Counted from the stretch's first letter, positions 52,281 to 62,219 are shown. The stretch is DNA of 64,000 nt from SIG299 sp964544055 (GCA_964544055.1 CAZJAA010000012.1:1-64000); one strand, 5' to 3'. The notes: a model not told the origin generated them from the letters alone. A program made the numbers and translations.

Positions 52281-52309
52281 TTGCATTATTTGTCTTAATT
52301 TGGTATAAT
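52281..52309 (+). promoter_or_regulatory. Promoter for candidate non-coding RNA
   Basis: TTGCAT, 17 bp, TATAAT. No reading frame of reasonable size follows. Confidence 0.75.
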
Positions 52310-52315
52310 GTGTAA

Positions 52316-52534
52316 ATAATAAGCTTATTGATACACACTATAACATATTCCATAAAAACGGAGAAAGGATGTGAGAGAAGGGAAAAATGCTGAACTAAAA
52401 TTGATTTGCGGAGGTTGGGGAACCTACCGCAAATCCTTTCTGGAATATGATATAGGGATAACTTCCAGAAAGAAAATGAGGATATGAAAATATCCTACGA
52501 AAAAGAAGAAGTCCGGCCAGACTTCTTCTTTTTT
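52316..52534 (+). ncRNA. Candidate structured non-coding RNA
   Basis: About 220 nt between a good promoter and a strong terminator. Hairpins in order: GATTTGCGG+AGGTT / AACCT+CCGCAAATC with GGGG loop (52403-52435); TTTCTGGAA/TTCCAGAAA (52437-52471); GGATAT-gaaa-ATATCC (52480-52495); terminator (52503-52534). The next gene on this strand is about 960 nt on, so it is not a leader. I do not recognise it as 6S, tmRNA, RNase P or SRP RNA. Confidence 0.6.
52503..52534. terminator. Bidirectional terminator
   Basis: AGAAGAAGTC / GACTTCTTCT around CGGCCA, with A-rich upstream and T7 downstream; serves the RNA candidate on plus and the TraX-like gene on minus. Confidence 0.9.
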
Positions 52535-52537
52535 GAC

Positions 52538-53293
52538 TCAAAACAGTATCAGGCGAAGAACATAGAAAAAAAGCAGATGAAGCGGATAAAATGCATAAAA
52601 TAAATATTTGGAAGGCTGTTGTCCACGCTTTCCGTTGTAAAAATAAATAAAAATGAATGCTGGGAAAGCGGTATAGCTACTGAATAAAGTCAGTATAGCG
52701 CCAAGGATACATTGTAATTTTCTGTTATTTCTGAATTCATATAATATCAGAATCAGAAAAATTCCCATGGCGGCATAGTCTGTTTGCAAAAAATAGGCAA
52801 GGAGCATTCCGGTAATTGCAGGCAGATACCTAAGAGGCTGCAACGTTGCAGAAAGGGCAGCTCTAAAATAATTTACTGTACAGAGAGTAAGCAGTCCGAG
52901 AAACAATGTAAAAAATACGTTCTGTCCTTTTAAACTGAAGATACAGTTGTAAACAGCAAGGTCAAACGGAATTTCTGAAAGAATGGCAAAAATTCCAAGA
53001 CGAAGTGCATATTTTTTTATATTTTTCGTGTGCTGAAAGCCTTCGACCAGCAAAAAGCAGAAAATAGGAAATGCGAGTCGTCCAATGCAACGCAACAGAA
53101 TATCAATGTTGTACCATAAATGATAGTCTGTCGGGAGAAAAGAAACAGAAGTTCCTGCCAAAACAGCACTGGATATTTGTGGAAGCAGTCCGTTTTCGAG
53201 CAGCACAGCTCCGAGATGATCCAAAAACATAGTTAGAATGGCAATCAGTTTCAGCTGAAAACCGGAAAAACCGGTTTTATTGGTGTGTTTCAT
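52538..53293 (-). CDS. TraX-family membrane protein
   Basis: 251 aa, about seven spans. The N terminus GFQLKLIAILTMFLDHLGAV and RCIGRLAFPIFCFLLVEGFQHTKN are the TraX (F-pilin acetylation protein) family marks. Outside conjugative plasmids such proteins are common in clostridia and probably acylate a surface molecule; no F-type transfer genes are here. ATG at 53293 is preferred (GAGGAA at 9 nt); an upstream in-frame ATG at 53326 lacks a Shine-Dalgarno. Runs opposite to neighbours. Confidence 0.88.
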   Translation of the reverse strand: MKHTNKTGFSGFQLKLIAILTMFLDHLGAVLLENGLLPQISSAVLAGTSVSFLPTDYHLWYNIDILLRCIGRLAFPIFCFLLVEGFQHTKNIKKYALRLGIFAILSEIPFDLAVYNCIFSLKGQNVFFTLFLGLLTLCTVNYFRAALSATLQPLRYLPAITGMLLAYFLQTDYAAMGIFLILILYEFRNNRKLQCILGAILTLFSSYTAFPAFIFIYFYNGKRGQQPSKYLFYAFYPLHLLFFYVLRLILF

Positions 53294-53406
53294 AAACAAA
53301 ATTCCTCGATTCTGTATGGATTTCATAAAAACATGTTCCCATTGTACAGGGAATTGCTGAGGATTGCAAGGAAAGCATAAAAATTTCAGAAAAAAATAAA
53401 AGGGAC

Positions 53407-53435
53407 TTTACTTTTTTCGTTCCTTCTGCTACAAT
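53407..53435 (+). promoter_or_regulatory. Promoter for galK
   Basis: TTTACT, 17 bp, TACAAT with TG-C extension. Confidence 0.65.
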
Positions 53436-53493
53436 GATTTCAGAAATATTGGTTTAAAACAAAAATAATAAAATAAAAGTGTGGAGGTTTACA

Positions 53494-54660
53494 ATGAAAG
53501 AGAATCTGATGCAGGAATTTGAACGTATTTATGGAGGCACGGACGATGTACGTCTGTTTTTTGCACCGGGACGTGTAAATATGATTGGTGAACATACGGA
53601 TTATAACGGAGGTCATGTTTTCCCATGTGCACTTACGATTGGTACATATGCAGCAGCAAGACGGAACGGAATGGACACCTGTCGTTTTTATTCGATGAAT
53701 TTTGAACATCGTGGTATTCTCGCAGCCGATTTGGATGAACTTGTGTACGATAAGGAAGAATATGACTGGGCAAATTATCCAATGGGTATTATTGCAAAGC
53801 TGAAAGAAGCAGGATTTACCATTGATGAAGGCATGGATTTTGTATTTTATGGAAACATTCCGAATTCTTCCGGCCTATCGTCCTCTGCTTCCATTGAAGT
53901 ACTGACGGCATTTGCCTGCAGAGAACTTTTTGGCTTTGAAATGGATTTTGTGGAAATGGCAAAGCTGGCACAGAAAGCAGAAAATGAGTTTATCGGTGTA
54001 AACTGTGGAATTATGGATCAGTTTGCAATTGCTATGGGTAAAAAGGATAATGCTATTTTCCTGGATACGGCAGATTTGTCTTATGAGTATGCTCCGCTTG
54101 TACTGGAAAATGCTAAAATTGTAATTGCCTGCAGCAATAAAAAGCGTGGTCTTGGTGACTCCAAGTATAACGAAAGAAGAAGTGAGTGTGAGTCAGCCCT
54201 TGCCCTGCTGAAGACAAGGAAGAATATTAATTCTCTGGGCAAACTGTCTGAAGCAGAATTTGAAGAGTACAAGGATGTGATTGGGGACGAAGTAAAAATC
54301 CGCCGTGCAAAGCATGTCGTATATGAAAATCAGAGAACCATTCGTGCAGTTGAAGCATTAAAGGCGAATGATGTAGTTACATTTGGTCAGCTGATGAATG
54401 CATCCCACGTTTCCTTGAGAGATGATTATGAAGTTACAGGAATAGAACTGGATACTCTAGTGGAAACAGCATGGACAGTAGAAGGAGTCCTTGGCTCTCG
54501 TATGACGGGTGCCGGTTTTGGAGGCTGCACGGTTAGCATTGTGAAGGAAGACTGTGTAGATAATTTTATCCGAACGGTTGGTAAAGCATATAAAGACAAA
54601 ATCGGATATGCCGCAGATTTTTATGTGGTAGATATCGGCAATGGTCCTGTAGAATTATAG
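53494..54660 (+). CDS. galK: Galactokinase
   Basis: 388 aa, GHMP kinase. Galactose-binding GRVNMIGEHTDYNGG near residue 27, ATP-loop NSSGLSSSASIEV near 128, catalytic Asp in NCGIMDQFAIAMG near 172, and RMTGAGFGGCTVS near 335-350. Phosphorylates galactose in the Leloir pathway; galT follows, galE is not in the window. Start after TGGAGG. Confidence 0.97.
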   Translation: MKENLMQEFERIYGGTDDVRLFFAPGRVNMIGEHTDYNGGHVFPCALTIGTYAAARRNGMDTCRFYSMNFEHRGILAADLDELVYDKEEYDWANYPMGIIAKLKEAGFTIDEGMDFVFYGNIPNSSGLSSSASIEVLTAFACRELFGFEMDFVEMAKLAQKAENEFIGVNCGIMDQFAIAMGKKDNAIFLDTADLSYEYAPLVLENAKIVIACSNKKRGLGDSKYNERRSECESALALLKTRKNINSLGKLSEAEFEEYKDVIGDEVKIRRAKHVVYENQRTIRAVEALKANDVVTFGQLMNASHVSLRDDYEVTGIELDTLVETAWTVEGVLGSRMTGAGFGGCTVSIVKEDCVDNFIRTVGKAYKDKIGYAADFYVVDIGNGPVEL

Positions 54661-54739
54661 TATAATTTGCATGAATATTACCGGCAGAGACGTAAGAGGA
54701 TAATACTTAAAAATATTTATTCTCAGAATGGAGTTTGTT

Positions 54740-56245
54740 ATGACGAAAGAAATTTTTTGGCTGACAGAATACGGTGTATCTGTGGGCCTGATAGAGGAAA
54801 ATGACAGAAGCTATACCATCAATCGTCTGCTGGAACTGTTTCATTTGGATGCCCCCCAGGAAGAAAAAAAGCTTTCTCTGCCATGCGACAATGCGCATTT
54901 GGCAGAAGTGCTGGAGCGCATGAATGACTATGCAGCGGAACATGGTATGCTGGAAGAAAATACAGTAACTTATCGTGATTTATTTGATACAAAGGTAATG
55001 GGGCTACTTACTCCAAGACCAAGTGAGGTTATCCGGATCTTTGAAGAAAGAAAAGCAGAAAGCACGGAAGCAGCGACAGATTATTTTTACCGCTTGTGCC
55101 GTAATACAAATTATATCCGTACAGACCGTGTCAGTCGTGACCGCAAGTGGAATGTGTCTTCAGAATACGGTGACATAGATATTACAATTAATCTTTCCAA
55201 ACCGGAAAAAGATCCAAAGGCAATTGCTGCGGCAAAATTGATGAAACAGAGTGGATATCCAAAATGCCAGCTTTGTATGGAAAATCAGGGATATGAGGGA
55301 CGTGCAAATCATCCGGCTCGTCAGAATCTGCGAATTATTCCTTTAACCATTAATCATGAGCCATGGGGCTTTCAGTATTCGCCATATGTGTATTACAATG
55401 AGCATTGTATTGTGTTGAACCAGAAGCATACTCCAATGAAGATTGACCGCTCCTGCTTTGTAAAACTTCTTGATTTTGTAGAGCAGTTTCCTCATTATTT
55501 TCTTGGCTCTAATGCGGATCTGCCAATTGTAGGTGGTTCCATTTTAACACATGATCATTTTCAGGGTGGACACTATACGTTTGCAATGGCAAAGGCGGAA
55601 ATGGAAACATCGGTAGACTTTCGAGGGTTTGAGGACGTGCAGGCAGGTATTGTAAAATGGCCAATGTCTGTGCTGCGAATTTGCAGTGAAAAAAAACAGC
55701 GTCTGGTAGAACTGGCTGAAAAGATTTTAAAGGTGTGGCGTGGATATTCCGATGAAGCGGTTGCCATATTTGCAGAAACGGATGGAGAGCCGCATAATAC
55801 AATTACTCCGATTGCAAGAGTCCGGGAAGGAAAGTTTGAATTGGATTTGGTGCTTCGGAACAATCTTACGACAGCGGAGCATCCGCTTGGACTGTATCAT
55901 CCACACAGCGAGCTACATCACATTAAAAAAGAAAATATAGGTCTGATTGAAGTAATGGGGCTTGCAGTTCTTCCGGCACGCTTGAAAACAGAGCTGGAAG
56001 AGGTGAAGCAATGCCTGCTTACCGGAAAAAAGGTTTCAGAAACAGAAGCAATTGCAGCACATGGCTCGTGGGCAGAGGAACTGATAAAAAAATATAAAAC
56101 CTTTGACAAAGCAAATATTGATGCTATAATTGAAAAAGAGGTCGGTGCTGTTTTCGTGCAGGTATTGGAACACGCCGGCGTCTACAAAAGAACAGAGGAA
56201 GGAAAAGCTGCATTTCTGAAATTTGTGGAAACAGTAAATCAATAA
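54740..56245 (+). CDS. galT: Galactose-1-phosphate uridylyltransferase (Firmicutes type 2 GalT)
   Basis: 501 aa. Transfers UMP between UDP-glucose and galactose-1-phosphate. Class 2 sequence: LLTPRPSEV near 86, CQLCMENQGYEGR near 175, NHEPWGFQYSPYVYYNEH near 210, and the active-site region ILTHDHFQGGHYTF near 270 (HxHxxGxH-like). GGAG lies 8 nt before the ATG at 54740; a second ATG four codons upstream is less well placed. Operon with galK. Confidence 0.95.
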   Translation: MTKEIFWLTEYGVSVGLIEENDRSYTINRLLELFHLDAPQEEKKLSLPCDNAHLAEVLERMNDYAAEHGMLEENTVTYRDLFDTKVMGLLTPRPSEVIRIFEERKAESTEAATDYFYRLCRNTNYIRTDRVSRDRKWNVSSEYGDIDITINLSKPEKDPKAIAAAKLMKQSGYPKCQLCMENQGYEGRANHPARQNLRIIPLTINHEPWGFQYSPYVYYNEHCIVLNQKHTPMKIDRSCFVKLLDFVEQFPHYFLGSNADLPIVGGSILTHDHFQGGHYTFAMAKAEMETSVDFRGFEDVQAGIVKWPMSVLRICSEKKQRLVELAEKILKVWRGYSDEAVAIFAETDGEPHNTITPIARVREGKFELDLVLRNNLTTAEHPLGLYHPHSELHHIKKENIGLIEVMGLAVLPARLKTELEEVKQCLLTGKKVSETEAIAAHGSWAEELIKKYKTFDKANIDAIIEKEVGAVFVQVLEHAGVYKRTEEGKAAFLKFVETVNQ

Positions 56246-56251
56246 AACATC

Positions 56252-56824
56252 ATGGAAAACGATAACAGAGTCAATAATACCAAAAAAAAGGATATTGCAA
56301 AGCCCTTCAAAGAAGTTTTGTCATGGGTATTAACCATTGGGCTTGCCATAGTTGCGGCAAAACTGATTAATAATTATGTAATTATTAAGGCAGAGGTGCC
56401 GACCGGTTCGATGGAGCATACCATCGAGGTAAATGACTGTATTATGGGACTTCAGCCGGCATATTTATTTTCAAATCCAAAACGTGGGGATATCGTAATT
56501 TTCCCATACCCGGATGAACCGGAAGTCATTTATGTAAAACGGATTATTGGGCTTCCCGGCGAAACGGTAGAAATCAAGGATGGTTTTGTATACATTGACG
56601 GAGAACCAATCGAAGAGCCATATTTAAAAGAGGAAATGCTGGGAGAATATGGCCCTTATGAAGTGCCGGACAACTCCTACTTTATGCTTGGTGATAACCG
56701 AAACTCTTCTTTGGATTCTCGCAAGTGGAAAAATACCTATTTGAAAGGAGAAGATATTATGGCTAAGGTGCTGTTTCGTTATTCTCCAAGCTTTCAGTGG
56801 TATTCCGGGGTAAGTTACGAATAA
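56252..56824 (+). CDS. lepB: Signal peptidase I
   Basis: 190 aa. Membrane-bound serine protease that cleaves exported preproteins. One N-terminal span (about 22-40), catalytic Ser53 in PTGSMEHT, Lys in YVKRIIGLPGE near 95, and GDNRNSSLDSRKW near 148. Size is that of Gram-positive Sip proteases. Starts 6 nt after galT and may be co-transcribed. Confidence 0.95.
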   Translation: MENDNRVNNTKKKDIAKPFKEVLSWVLTIGLAIVAAKLINNYVIIKAEVPTGSMEHTIEVNDCIMGLQPAYLFSNPKRGDIVIFPYPDEPEVIYVKRIIGLPGETVEIKDGFVYIDGEPIEEPYLKEEMLGEYGPYEVPDNSYFMLGDNRNSSLDSRKWKNTYLKGEDIMAKVLFRYSPSFQWYSGVSYE

Positions 56825-56964
56825 AGGTAAAGAAAATTAAAAATCATGCCGATATACAAAGCAGAAAGAACTTCAAGAATATAGACATCGAAAACAAATA
56901 ATGTATTCTCAGAAGTTACCACAGGAAACATTTTGAAAACTTTAGGATAAGCAGGTTCAATATG

Positions 56965-57116
56965 CGGATTGTTTCCCAAACAACTAAAGTGGTTGGCTAT
57001 TTGTGTCGGAGCGTTACAAATAAGCCATGATGGCAGAACAGAAATCGCCTGTGCGAATTTCTTAAGAAACTTTGTTCCTTTTGCCTCGATTACGAAAACG
57101 CTCCGGAATGGAGAGT
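56965..57116 (+). promoter_or_regulatory. Structured leader element A, copy 2
   Basis: Homologue of 8508-8643. Hairpin AACAAC/GTGGTT (56979-56994); hairpin CTATTTG/CAAATA (56997-57022) with loop segment CGGAGCGTT (57007-57015); partner AACGCTCCG (57097-57105), 9 bp perfect; alternative CTCC (57101-57104) with GGAG (57110-57113) of the Shine-Dalgarno. Every pairing of copy 1 is kept with different bases. Confidence 0.6.
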
Positions 57117-57119
57117 TTT

Positions 57120-57998
57120 ATGAATTTCACAGCAAAAATGACCGAACAGTATGTTCAGACAATGTATCAGAAAACAACAGAAACTACATACTCAAAAAAT
57201 GGAAAGGCAGCCTCCAAAAAAAGTGATGCTTCTCATCGGAAAAGTGATGAAGCTGCTGTTTATGAAGGCAGCGTAAAAGAGCAGCCAAAGGCAACATATT
57301 CCAAGCCTATGTCGGTAGCACATAAAAAGGATGAAAAAGAAGATTTGCAGACAAAGCTGGATAAAACCTATGAAACATTAAGTGAGGAAGCAAAAGATTA
57401 CCTTGCCTCTTTAAAAGAAAAATTCGGTGATATTGATTTTTTTGTAGCAGACTGTGCTACGGATGAAGAAATGAACCGTTATTTTGCTATGGGCACAAAG
57501 AAGTATTCCTGTGTAATCAGCTCTGAGTTAATCGAGCGGATGGCAACAGATGAAACAGCTCGTGAAAAATATGAAAAAATTATTGCAAATGCCGGTGAGC
57601 AGATAGAGGAAATGAAAGAAGCTGCTGTGGAAGAACTTGGAGAGGAAGCAGCAGAACAAATCAATTTTGTAGGATTTACTGTGGATGACAACGGCGTAGT
57701 GGAATACTTTGCAAAGCTGAAAGAAGGTAATGATTCATATTATGCAAAGTTAAAAGAAAAGCGTGCGGAAGAAAAAGAAGCAGAAAAGAAAGCAGAAGAA
57801 AAAAAGAGCGCACAGAAAAAGGAAGAAGAACATTGGCAGAAGAATCTGGATGGTGGGGAAGAAAAAACAGAACCGATGGATTCATTCTGGATAAAAGCGG
57901 ATTCCAAGGAAGCTTTATTTGCGGCAATTCGCAAAAAATTAGGCATAGAAACAGTGGAAAAAGCACCGGATTTTGCGTTTGGTGGAGCAGAAAATTAA
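57120..57998 (+). CDS. DUF6033-like cytoplasmic protein, unknown function
   Basis: 292 aa, no membrane span. N terminus FTAKMTEQYVQTMYQ, a Lys/Ser-rich linker (about 25-75), a conserved-looking core with YLASLKEKFGDIDFFVADCA and KYSCVISSELIERMA (about 98-150), then a long charged coiled coil (about 215-250, repeated EKxAEEK). I associate this pattern with DUF6033 proteins of gut clostridia. Start at 57120 fits the element-A leader and a close GGAGAG. Role unknown. Confidence 0.7.
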   Translation: MNFTAKMTEQYVQTMYQKTTETTYSKNGKAASKKSDASHRKSDEAAVYEGSVKEQPKATYSKPMSVAHKKDEKEDLQTKLDKTYETLSEEAKDYLASLKEKFGDIDFFVADCATDEEMNRYFAMGTKKYSCVISSELIERMATDETAREKYEKIIANAGEQIEEMKEAAVEELGEEAAEQINFVGFTVDDNGVVEYFAKLKEGNDSYYAKLKEKRAEEKEAEKKAEEKKSAQKKEEEHWQKNLDGGEEKTEPMDSFWIKADSKEALFAAIRKKLGIETVEKAPDFAFGGAEN

Positions 57999-58023
57999 TA
58001 AAAAAAGAAAATAAAAAAAACAC

Positions 58024-58057
58024 GAATGGGCATATTGGTACGATATGCCCATTTTTG
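58024..58057 (+). terminator. Terminator
   Basis: AATGGGCATAT / ATATGCCCATT 11-bp stem plus T5. Confidence 0.93.
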
Positions 58058-58141
58058 TTCTATAAGAAGAATTTTTTGAGCATAATATTCTGATTGAAAG
58101 TTTGTATAATTTTAAAAAAAGAAATAAATGGTCAAACAATA

Positions 58142-58170
58142 TTGTAAAGAGGAAAGATTTGTGCTATAAT
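58142..58170 (+). promoter_or_regulatory. Promoter for chemoreceptor gene
   Basis: TTGTAA, 17 bp, TATAAT with TG-C extension. Confidence 0.75.
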
Positions 58171-58204
58171 TTTATACAAAAGATTATATGGGAGGAGTAG
58201 CAAC

Positions 58205-60223
58205 ATGAAAACTCAAAAAAGTAGCAAAGCAAAACGGATTTCTGAGCAGATTGTTTCCAAAAGTCTGCTTGCGGTAGGTGCTGTATTTGCTGCGGTGGCA
58301 GTACTGACACTTGTAATGTTGTTGTCGGTAACTATTTCGGCAAATGAGACAGAACTTACACTTCAGTCAGAATCAGTAGCGTATCAACTGGCCGATTTCT
58401 TTGACCAGTATACAAGAATTACTGACCAGATGGCAGTAAATCCGCAAATGATTGAACTGTTTGAAAATTTCCCAAAGGGAGAAAAAATATCTGAACAGAA
58501 AAATTATGCAACGGTGTATGAAAATATCCTTAATATTGCAGACACGGATCCAAATATCATTGCTGCATGGGTTGCAGATATTGATGCGAGCGGACTTGCA
58601 CAGTCGGATGGATTTCTTTCTGCCGATGGTTGGGACGTTACTTCCCGTCCATGGTACGAATGTGTGGCACTTGGACATCATGTCCTGACCGAACCGTATA
58701 TTGATGTCAGTACCGGGCAACTGATTTTAAGTGCTGCAACAGCATCCTACACCAAAGGTGGAAAAGCGGTCGGAGTGACCGGTCTTGATATTACCATGGA
58801 ACAGATTACAGAAGTTCTGGATCAACAGGTGATTGGTAAGAATGGCTACGTTATGTTGTTTTCTGCAGATGGAACATTGATCTATCATCCGGAGGATGAG
58901 CAGATTCAGAAAAATGTAGCAGAGATGGAATGTTCCGATAATCTGGTTCAGGCAGTTAATGATGCAAAGGCAGAGTTCTTAAAGTATAAGGCATCAGGTA
59001 AAACAAAATACGGCTATGTAACTCCGGTTGGTGACACTGGCTTTATTGTTGTAAGTAGCCTGTCTTCTTCGGAATATTATTCCTCCCTGATTTCCATGAT
59101 TATCATGCTGATTGTTGTATTTACGGCGGGCATTTTTATTGTCATCATTGCTATGAAGAAAGTGGCAGCAAATATTGCAAGACCTGTCATGGAATTAAAC
59201 GAAACCGCACAGAAACTTGCGGCAGGAAACTTAGATGTATCCCTTGAAATAACTTCCGAAGATGAAATCGGAGAGCTTGGGCATTCAATTTCTGCAACCG
59301 TGAGTCGACTGAAAGAGTACATCAATTACATAGATGAAATTTCCGAAGTTCTTGACCGGCTTGCTGACGGAAAGCTTGTTTTCTCCTTGAAGTACAATTA
59401 TGTAGGTGAATTCCAGAAGGTAAAAACAGCATTGTTGAATATTTCGTCTTCCATGACCGATGTAATGGAAGGAATTACGGACAGTGCGGCACAGGTTTCC
59501 GGCGGTGCTGACGAACTCGCCAATGCATCCCAGAGTCTGGCTGAAAGCTCTCAGACACAGGCTGCAGCCGTAGAAGAACTGGTTGCAACATCAACAACAG
59601 TTACCGAACAGGTAGAAGAAAACAAGGAAGAAGCTGAAAAATCTGCCGGAAAGACAAAAGAAGTAACGGAAATGATGGTTGTCAGTGAGCAGCGAATGAA
59701 AGAAATGTTCGATGCAATGATAAAAATTTAGGATGCTTCCAAGCAGGTGGTTGGAATTATTCAGACAATTGAAGATATTGCAAGTGAAACCAATTTGCTT
59801 GCGCTGAATGCCTCTATTGAGGCTGCCAGAGCAGGAGATGCCGGTCGTGGCTTTGCCGTGGTAGCAGGAGAAATCGGAAGTCTTGCTGAAGAAAGCGCAA
59901 AGGCAGTTAATACAACCCGCAGCCTGATTGGTATATCCCTGGATGAAATCGAACACGGTACACAGATGGCACATGAAGTAGAAGCATCTATCCGTGCTTC
60001 GGTAGAAGCAGTGGAAGAAGTAAACCGGATGATTCAGAAAACAGCAGAGAACGCAGTTTATCAGGCTCAGAATATGGAGCAGATACGTCAGGGCATAGAA
60101 GATATTTCCACTGCCATTCAGGAAAGCTCAGCAGTAGCAGAGGAAAGCTCGGCAACTTCTGAAGAACTGGCAGCACAGGCAATGACTTTGAGCGAATTGG
60201 TACAACGATTTGAATTAAAGTAG
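58205..60223 (+). pseudogene. Methyl-accepting chemotaxis protein interrupted by TAG
   Basis: 672-codon frame with one internal amber codon at 59729-59731. Order: span near 22-45, dCache-type sensor (about 45-295, with RPWYE and TGLDITMEQI), second span near 300-320, HAMP (about 325-380), signalling domain. The TAG falls in the signalling domain, in KI*DASKQ where relatives have Gln (CAG), before the highly conserved NLLALNASIEAARAGDAGRGFAVVA tip. The same frame is intact on both sides. The truncated receptor could not couple to CheA/CheW. Start follows GGGAGGAG. Confidence 0.9.
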
Positions 60224-60296
60224 AACAGTGGATAAACGGGAATAGAATTGCCGTTGTCTGCAAGGTATGAGAAATAATAATATGGATAGAAGTAAG

Positions 60297-60331
60297 AGGA
60301 ACTGCGAGCCGCCGGTTCCTTTTACTTTTTT
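60297..60331 (+). terminator. Terminator after chemoreceptor
   Basis: AGGAAC / GTTCCT stem around a GC-rich loop, then TTTACTTTTTT. Confidence 0.65.
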
Positions 60332-60425
60332 CTGAAAAAAAGACTTTTTTTTTTGCTGGGAAAGTGGTATGATGTAAAGACTGTAATCAGAAACAGGACT
60401 ACATAAGAACATAAGGAGAACTGAC

Positions 60426-62219
60426 ATGAGAGAAGTAAAATGGGCATTTTCTTTCGTAAGAGGAAAAAACATGGCACTGATGGTGGCAACCTGGTTATCA
60501 GGTATTGTATTTACAATACTGCTGACAATTGAACCACAAATTATCAGTCATATTGTAGATGATATTTTCAGACCAATGTTTTCGGACTCATCTATAAAAA
60601 CAGAGGATGTACTGGCAGAGATTATTCCGCTTTTGCTTTTAGCACTTGGCATTATAATTACTCGTGCTGCCCTGAAATTCTGGGCGAATGTAAAGAGGGA
60701 TGAGGTGGCTTATCGTGCGATTGTGATTTTAAGAAAAGAATTGTATGAAAAAGTTGGTGCACAAAGCCGTGGTTTCTTTATGAAGAATCGTTCCGGTGAC
60801 CTTATTAATAAATGTACCGGTGACCTTGACATGGTACGCCACTTTATGTCATGGGTTTCTTATAATATTTTTGAATGTGTACTTATGGTCGTAGTCGTAT
60901 TGATTGTATTTTTTAGCATCAGCTGGGAATTTACTATGTGTCTGATGGCAATTTCTCCAGTGGCGTTTATCACGGCTATTCGTATGGGAAAAGTGGTACG
61001 TCCGATTTTCGGCAATGCTAGGACACAGCTATCTCGATTAAATACGATGGTACAGGAAAACATCAGCGGCAACCGGGTGGTGCGCGCATTTTGCCGGGAA
61101 CCATTTGAAATTGAAAAATTTGATAAGGAAAATGAAAAATATTACGAACTCCAGCTGGAAGGCAACCGTGTATGGGTAAAATATGCCCCAATTTTGGAAA
61201 CAACCGCCAATATTATGAACAGTTGTGCAGTGATTATCGGAGCAGTTTTATGTATTTATGAACGTATTACACTTGGAGATTTAGTTATTTTTACGTCTCT
61301 TTCCTGGATGTTAAATAACCCGATGCAGCAGCTTGGCTTTTTTATCAATGATTTACAGCGTTTTCTGGCAAGCTGTGAAAGAGTACATGAACTGTATGAT
61401 ATGGATACGGAAATTAAAAGTCCAAAGAATCCTGTAACCAAAGAAATTCTTGGAGAAATCACGTTAAAAAATGTAACAATTTCCTATGATGGAGACGAAA
61501 TTTTAAAAGATATTAACCTGCATATTCCTGCGGGGGCTACGGTTGGAATTATGGGAGCTACCGGATCTGGTAAGACAACACTGCTCAATATAATTACACG
61601 ATTTACGGATGTAACCAAGGGAAGTGTATTGATTGACGGAATTGACGTGAAAAAGTATGATTTGCAGCATCTGCGCCGGAATATCGGTGTGGCTTTGCAG
61701 GATGTCTTTTTATTCTCTGACACAGCAGCAGCCAATATTGCATATGGTGTACCGGATATTTCCTTGGAAGAAGTAAAAAAAGCAGCAGTGGATGCAGATG
61801 CAGACAGCTTTGTGTCAAAACTTCCGGAAGGCTACGATACGATTGTCGGAGAACGCGGCATGGGGCTGTCCGGCGGTCAGAAGCAGCGTCTTGCACTGGC
61901 CAGGGCACTTGCCATGAATGCTCCGATTCTGATGCTTGACGATACAACCTCCGCGGTAGATTTGGAAACGGAAAAATACATTCAGGAGCATATTGCAAAA
62001 AGAGAGAAAAAGGCAACGAAGCTAATTGTTGCTCAACGAATTACAGCGGTAAAAAATGCAGATTTTATTGTTGTGCTAGAAAATGGCCAGATTACTGAGC
62101 AGGGTACACATAAAGAACTTTTGGAGAAGAAAGGATATTATTCTAAGATTTACCGCATTCAACAGGGACTGGCAGGCAAGGAAGAAATTGCAGCAGCTCT
62201 GAAAGGAGGTGCATTCTGA
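60426..62219 (+). CDS. Heterodimeric ABC exporter, subunit with degenerate Walker B
   Basis: 597 aa: six-span transmembrane domain (about 1-320) fused to an ATPase. Walker A GATGSGKTT near 378, signature LSGGQKQRLALARAL near 482, Walker B LMLDDTTSAVD with Asp in place of the catalytic Glu. Its stop overlaps the next start by 1 nt. With the partner it should form a BmrCD-like exporter having one weak ATP site. Drug or lipid export is plausible. Confidence 0.92.
   Translation: MREVKWAFSFVRGKNMALMVATWLSGIVFTILLTIEPQIISHIVDDIFRPMFSDSSIKTEDVLAEIIPLLLLALGIIITRAALKFWANVKRDEVAYRAIVILRKELYEKVGAQSRGFFMKNRSGDLINKCTGDLDMVRHFMSWVSYNIFECVLMVVVVLIVFFSISWEFTMCLMAISPVAFITAIRMGKVVRPIFGNARTQLSRLNTMVQENISGNRVVRAFCREPFEIEKFDKENEKYYELQLEGNRVWVKYAPILETTANIMNSCAVIIGAVLCIYERITLGDLVIFTSLSWMLNNPMQQLGFFINDLQRFLASCERVHELYDMDTEIKSPKNPVTKEILGEITLKNVTISYDGDEILKDINLHIPAGATVGIMGATGSGKTTLLNIITRFTDVTKGSVLIDGIDVKKYDLQHLRRNIGVALQDVFLFSDTAAANIAYGVPDISLEEVKKAAVDADADSFVSKLPEGYDTIVGERGMGLSGGQKQRLALARALAMNAPILMLDDTTSAVDLETEKYIQEHIAKREKKATKLIVAQRITAVKNADFIVVLENGQITEQGTHKELLEKKGYYSKIYRIQQGLAGKEEIAAALKGGAF

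Noticed and set aside
52316..52534. 6S, tmRNA, RNase P or SRP RNA
   Set aside because: No long central-bubble stem, no tRNA-like ends, no conserved RNase P or SRP words visible.
52538..53293. Conjugative plasmid or ICE indicated by TraX
   Set aside because: No relaxase, coupling protein, integrase or att repeats nearby; TraX-like proteins are common on clostridial chromosomes.
59729..59731. TAG in the chemoreceptor as pyrrolysine or suppressed codon
   Set aside because: No pyl genes seen and other genes here end in TAG; expected residue is Gln.
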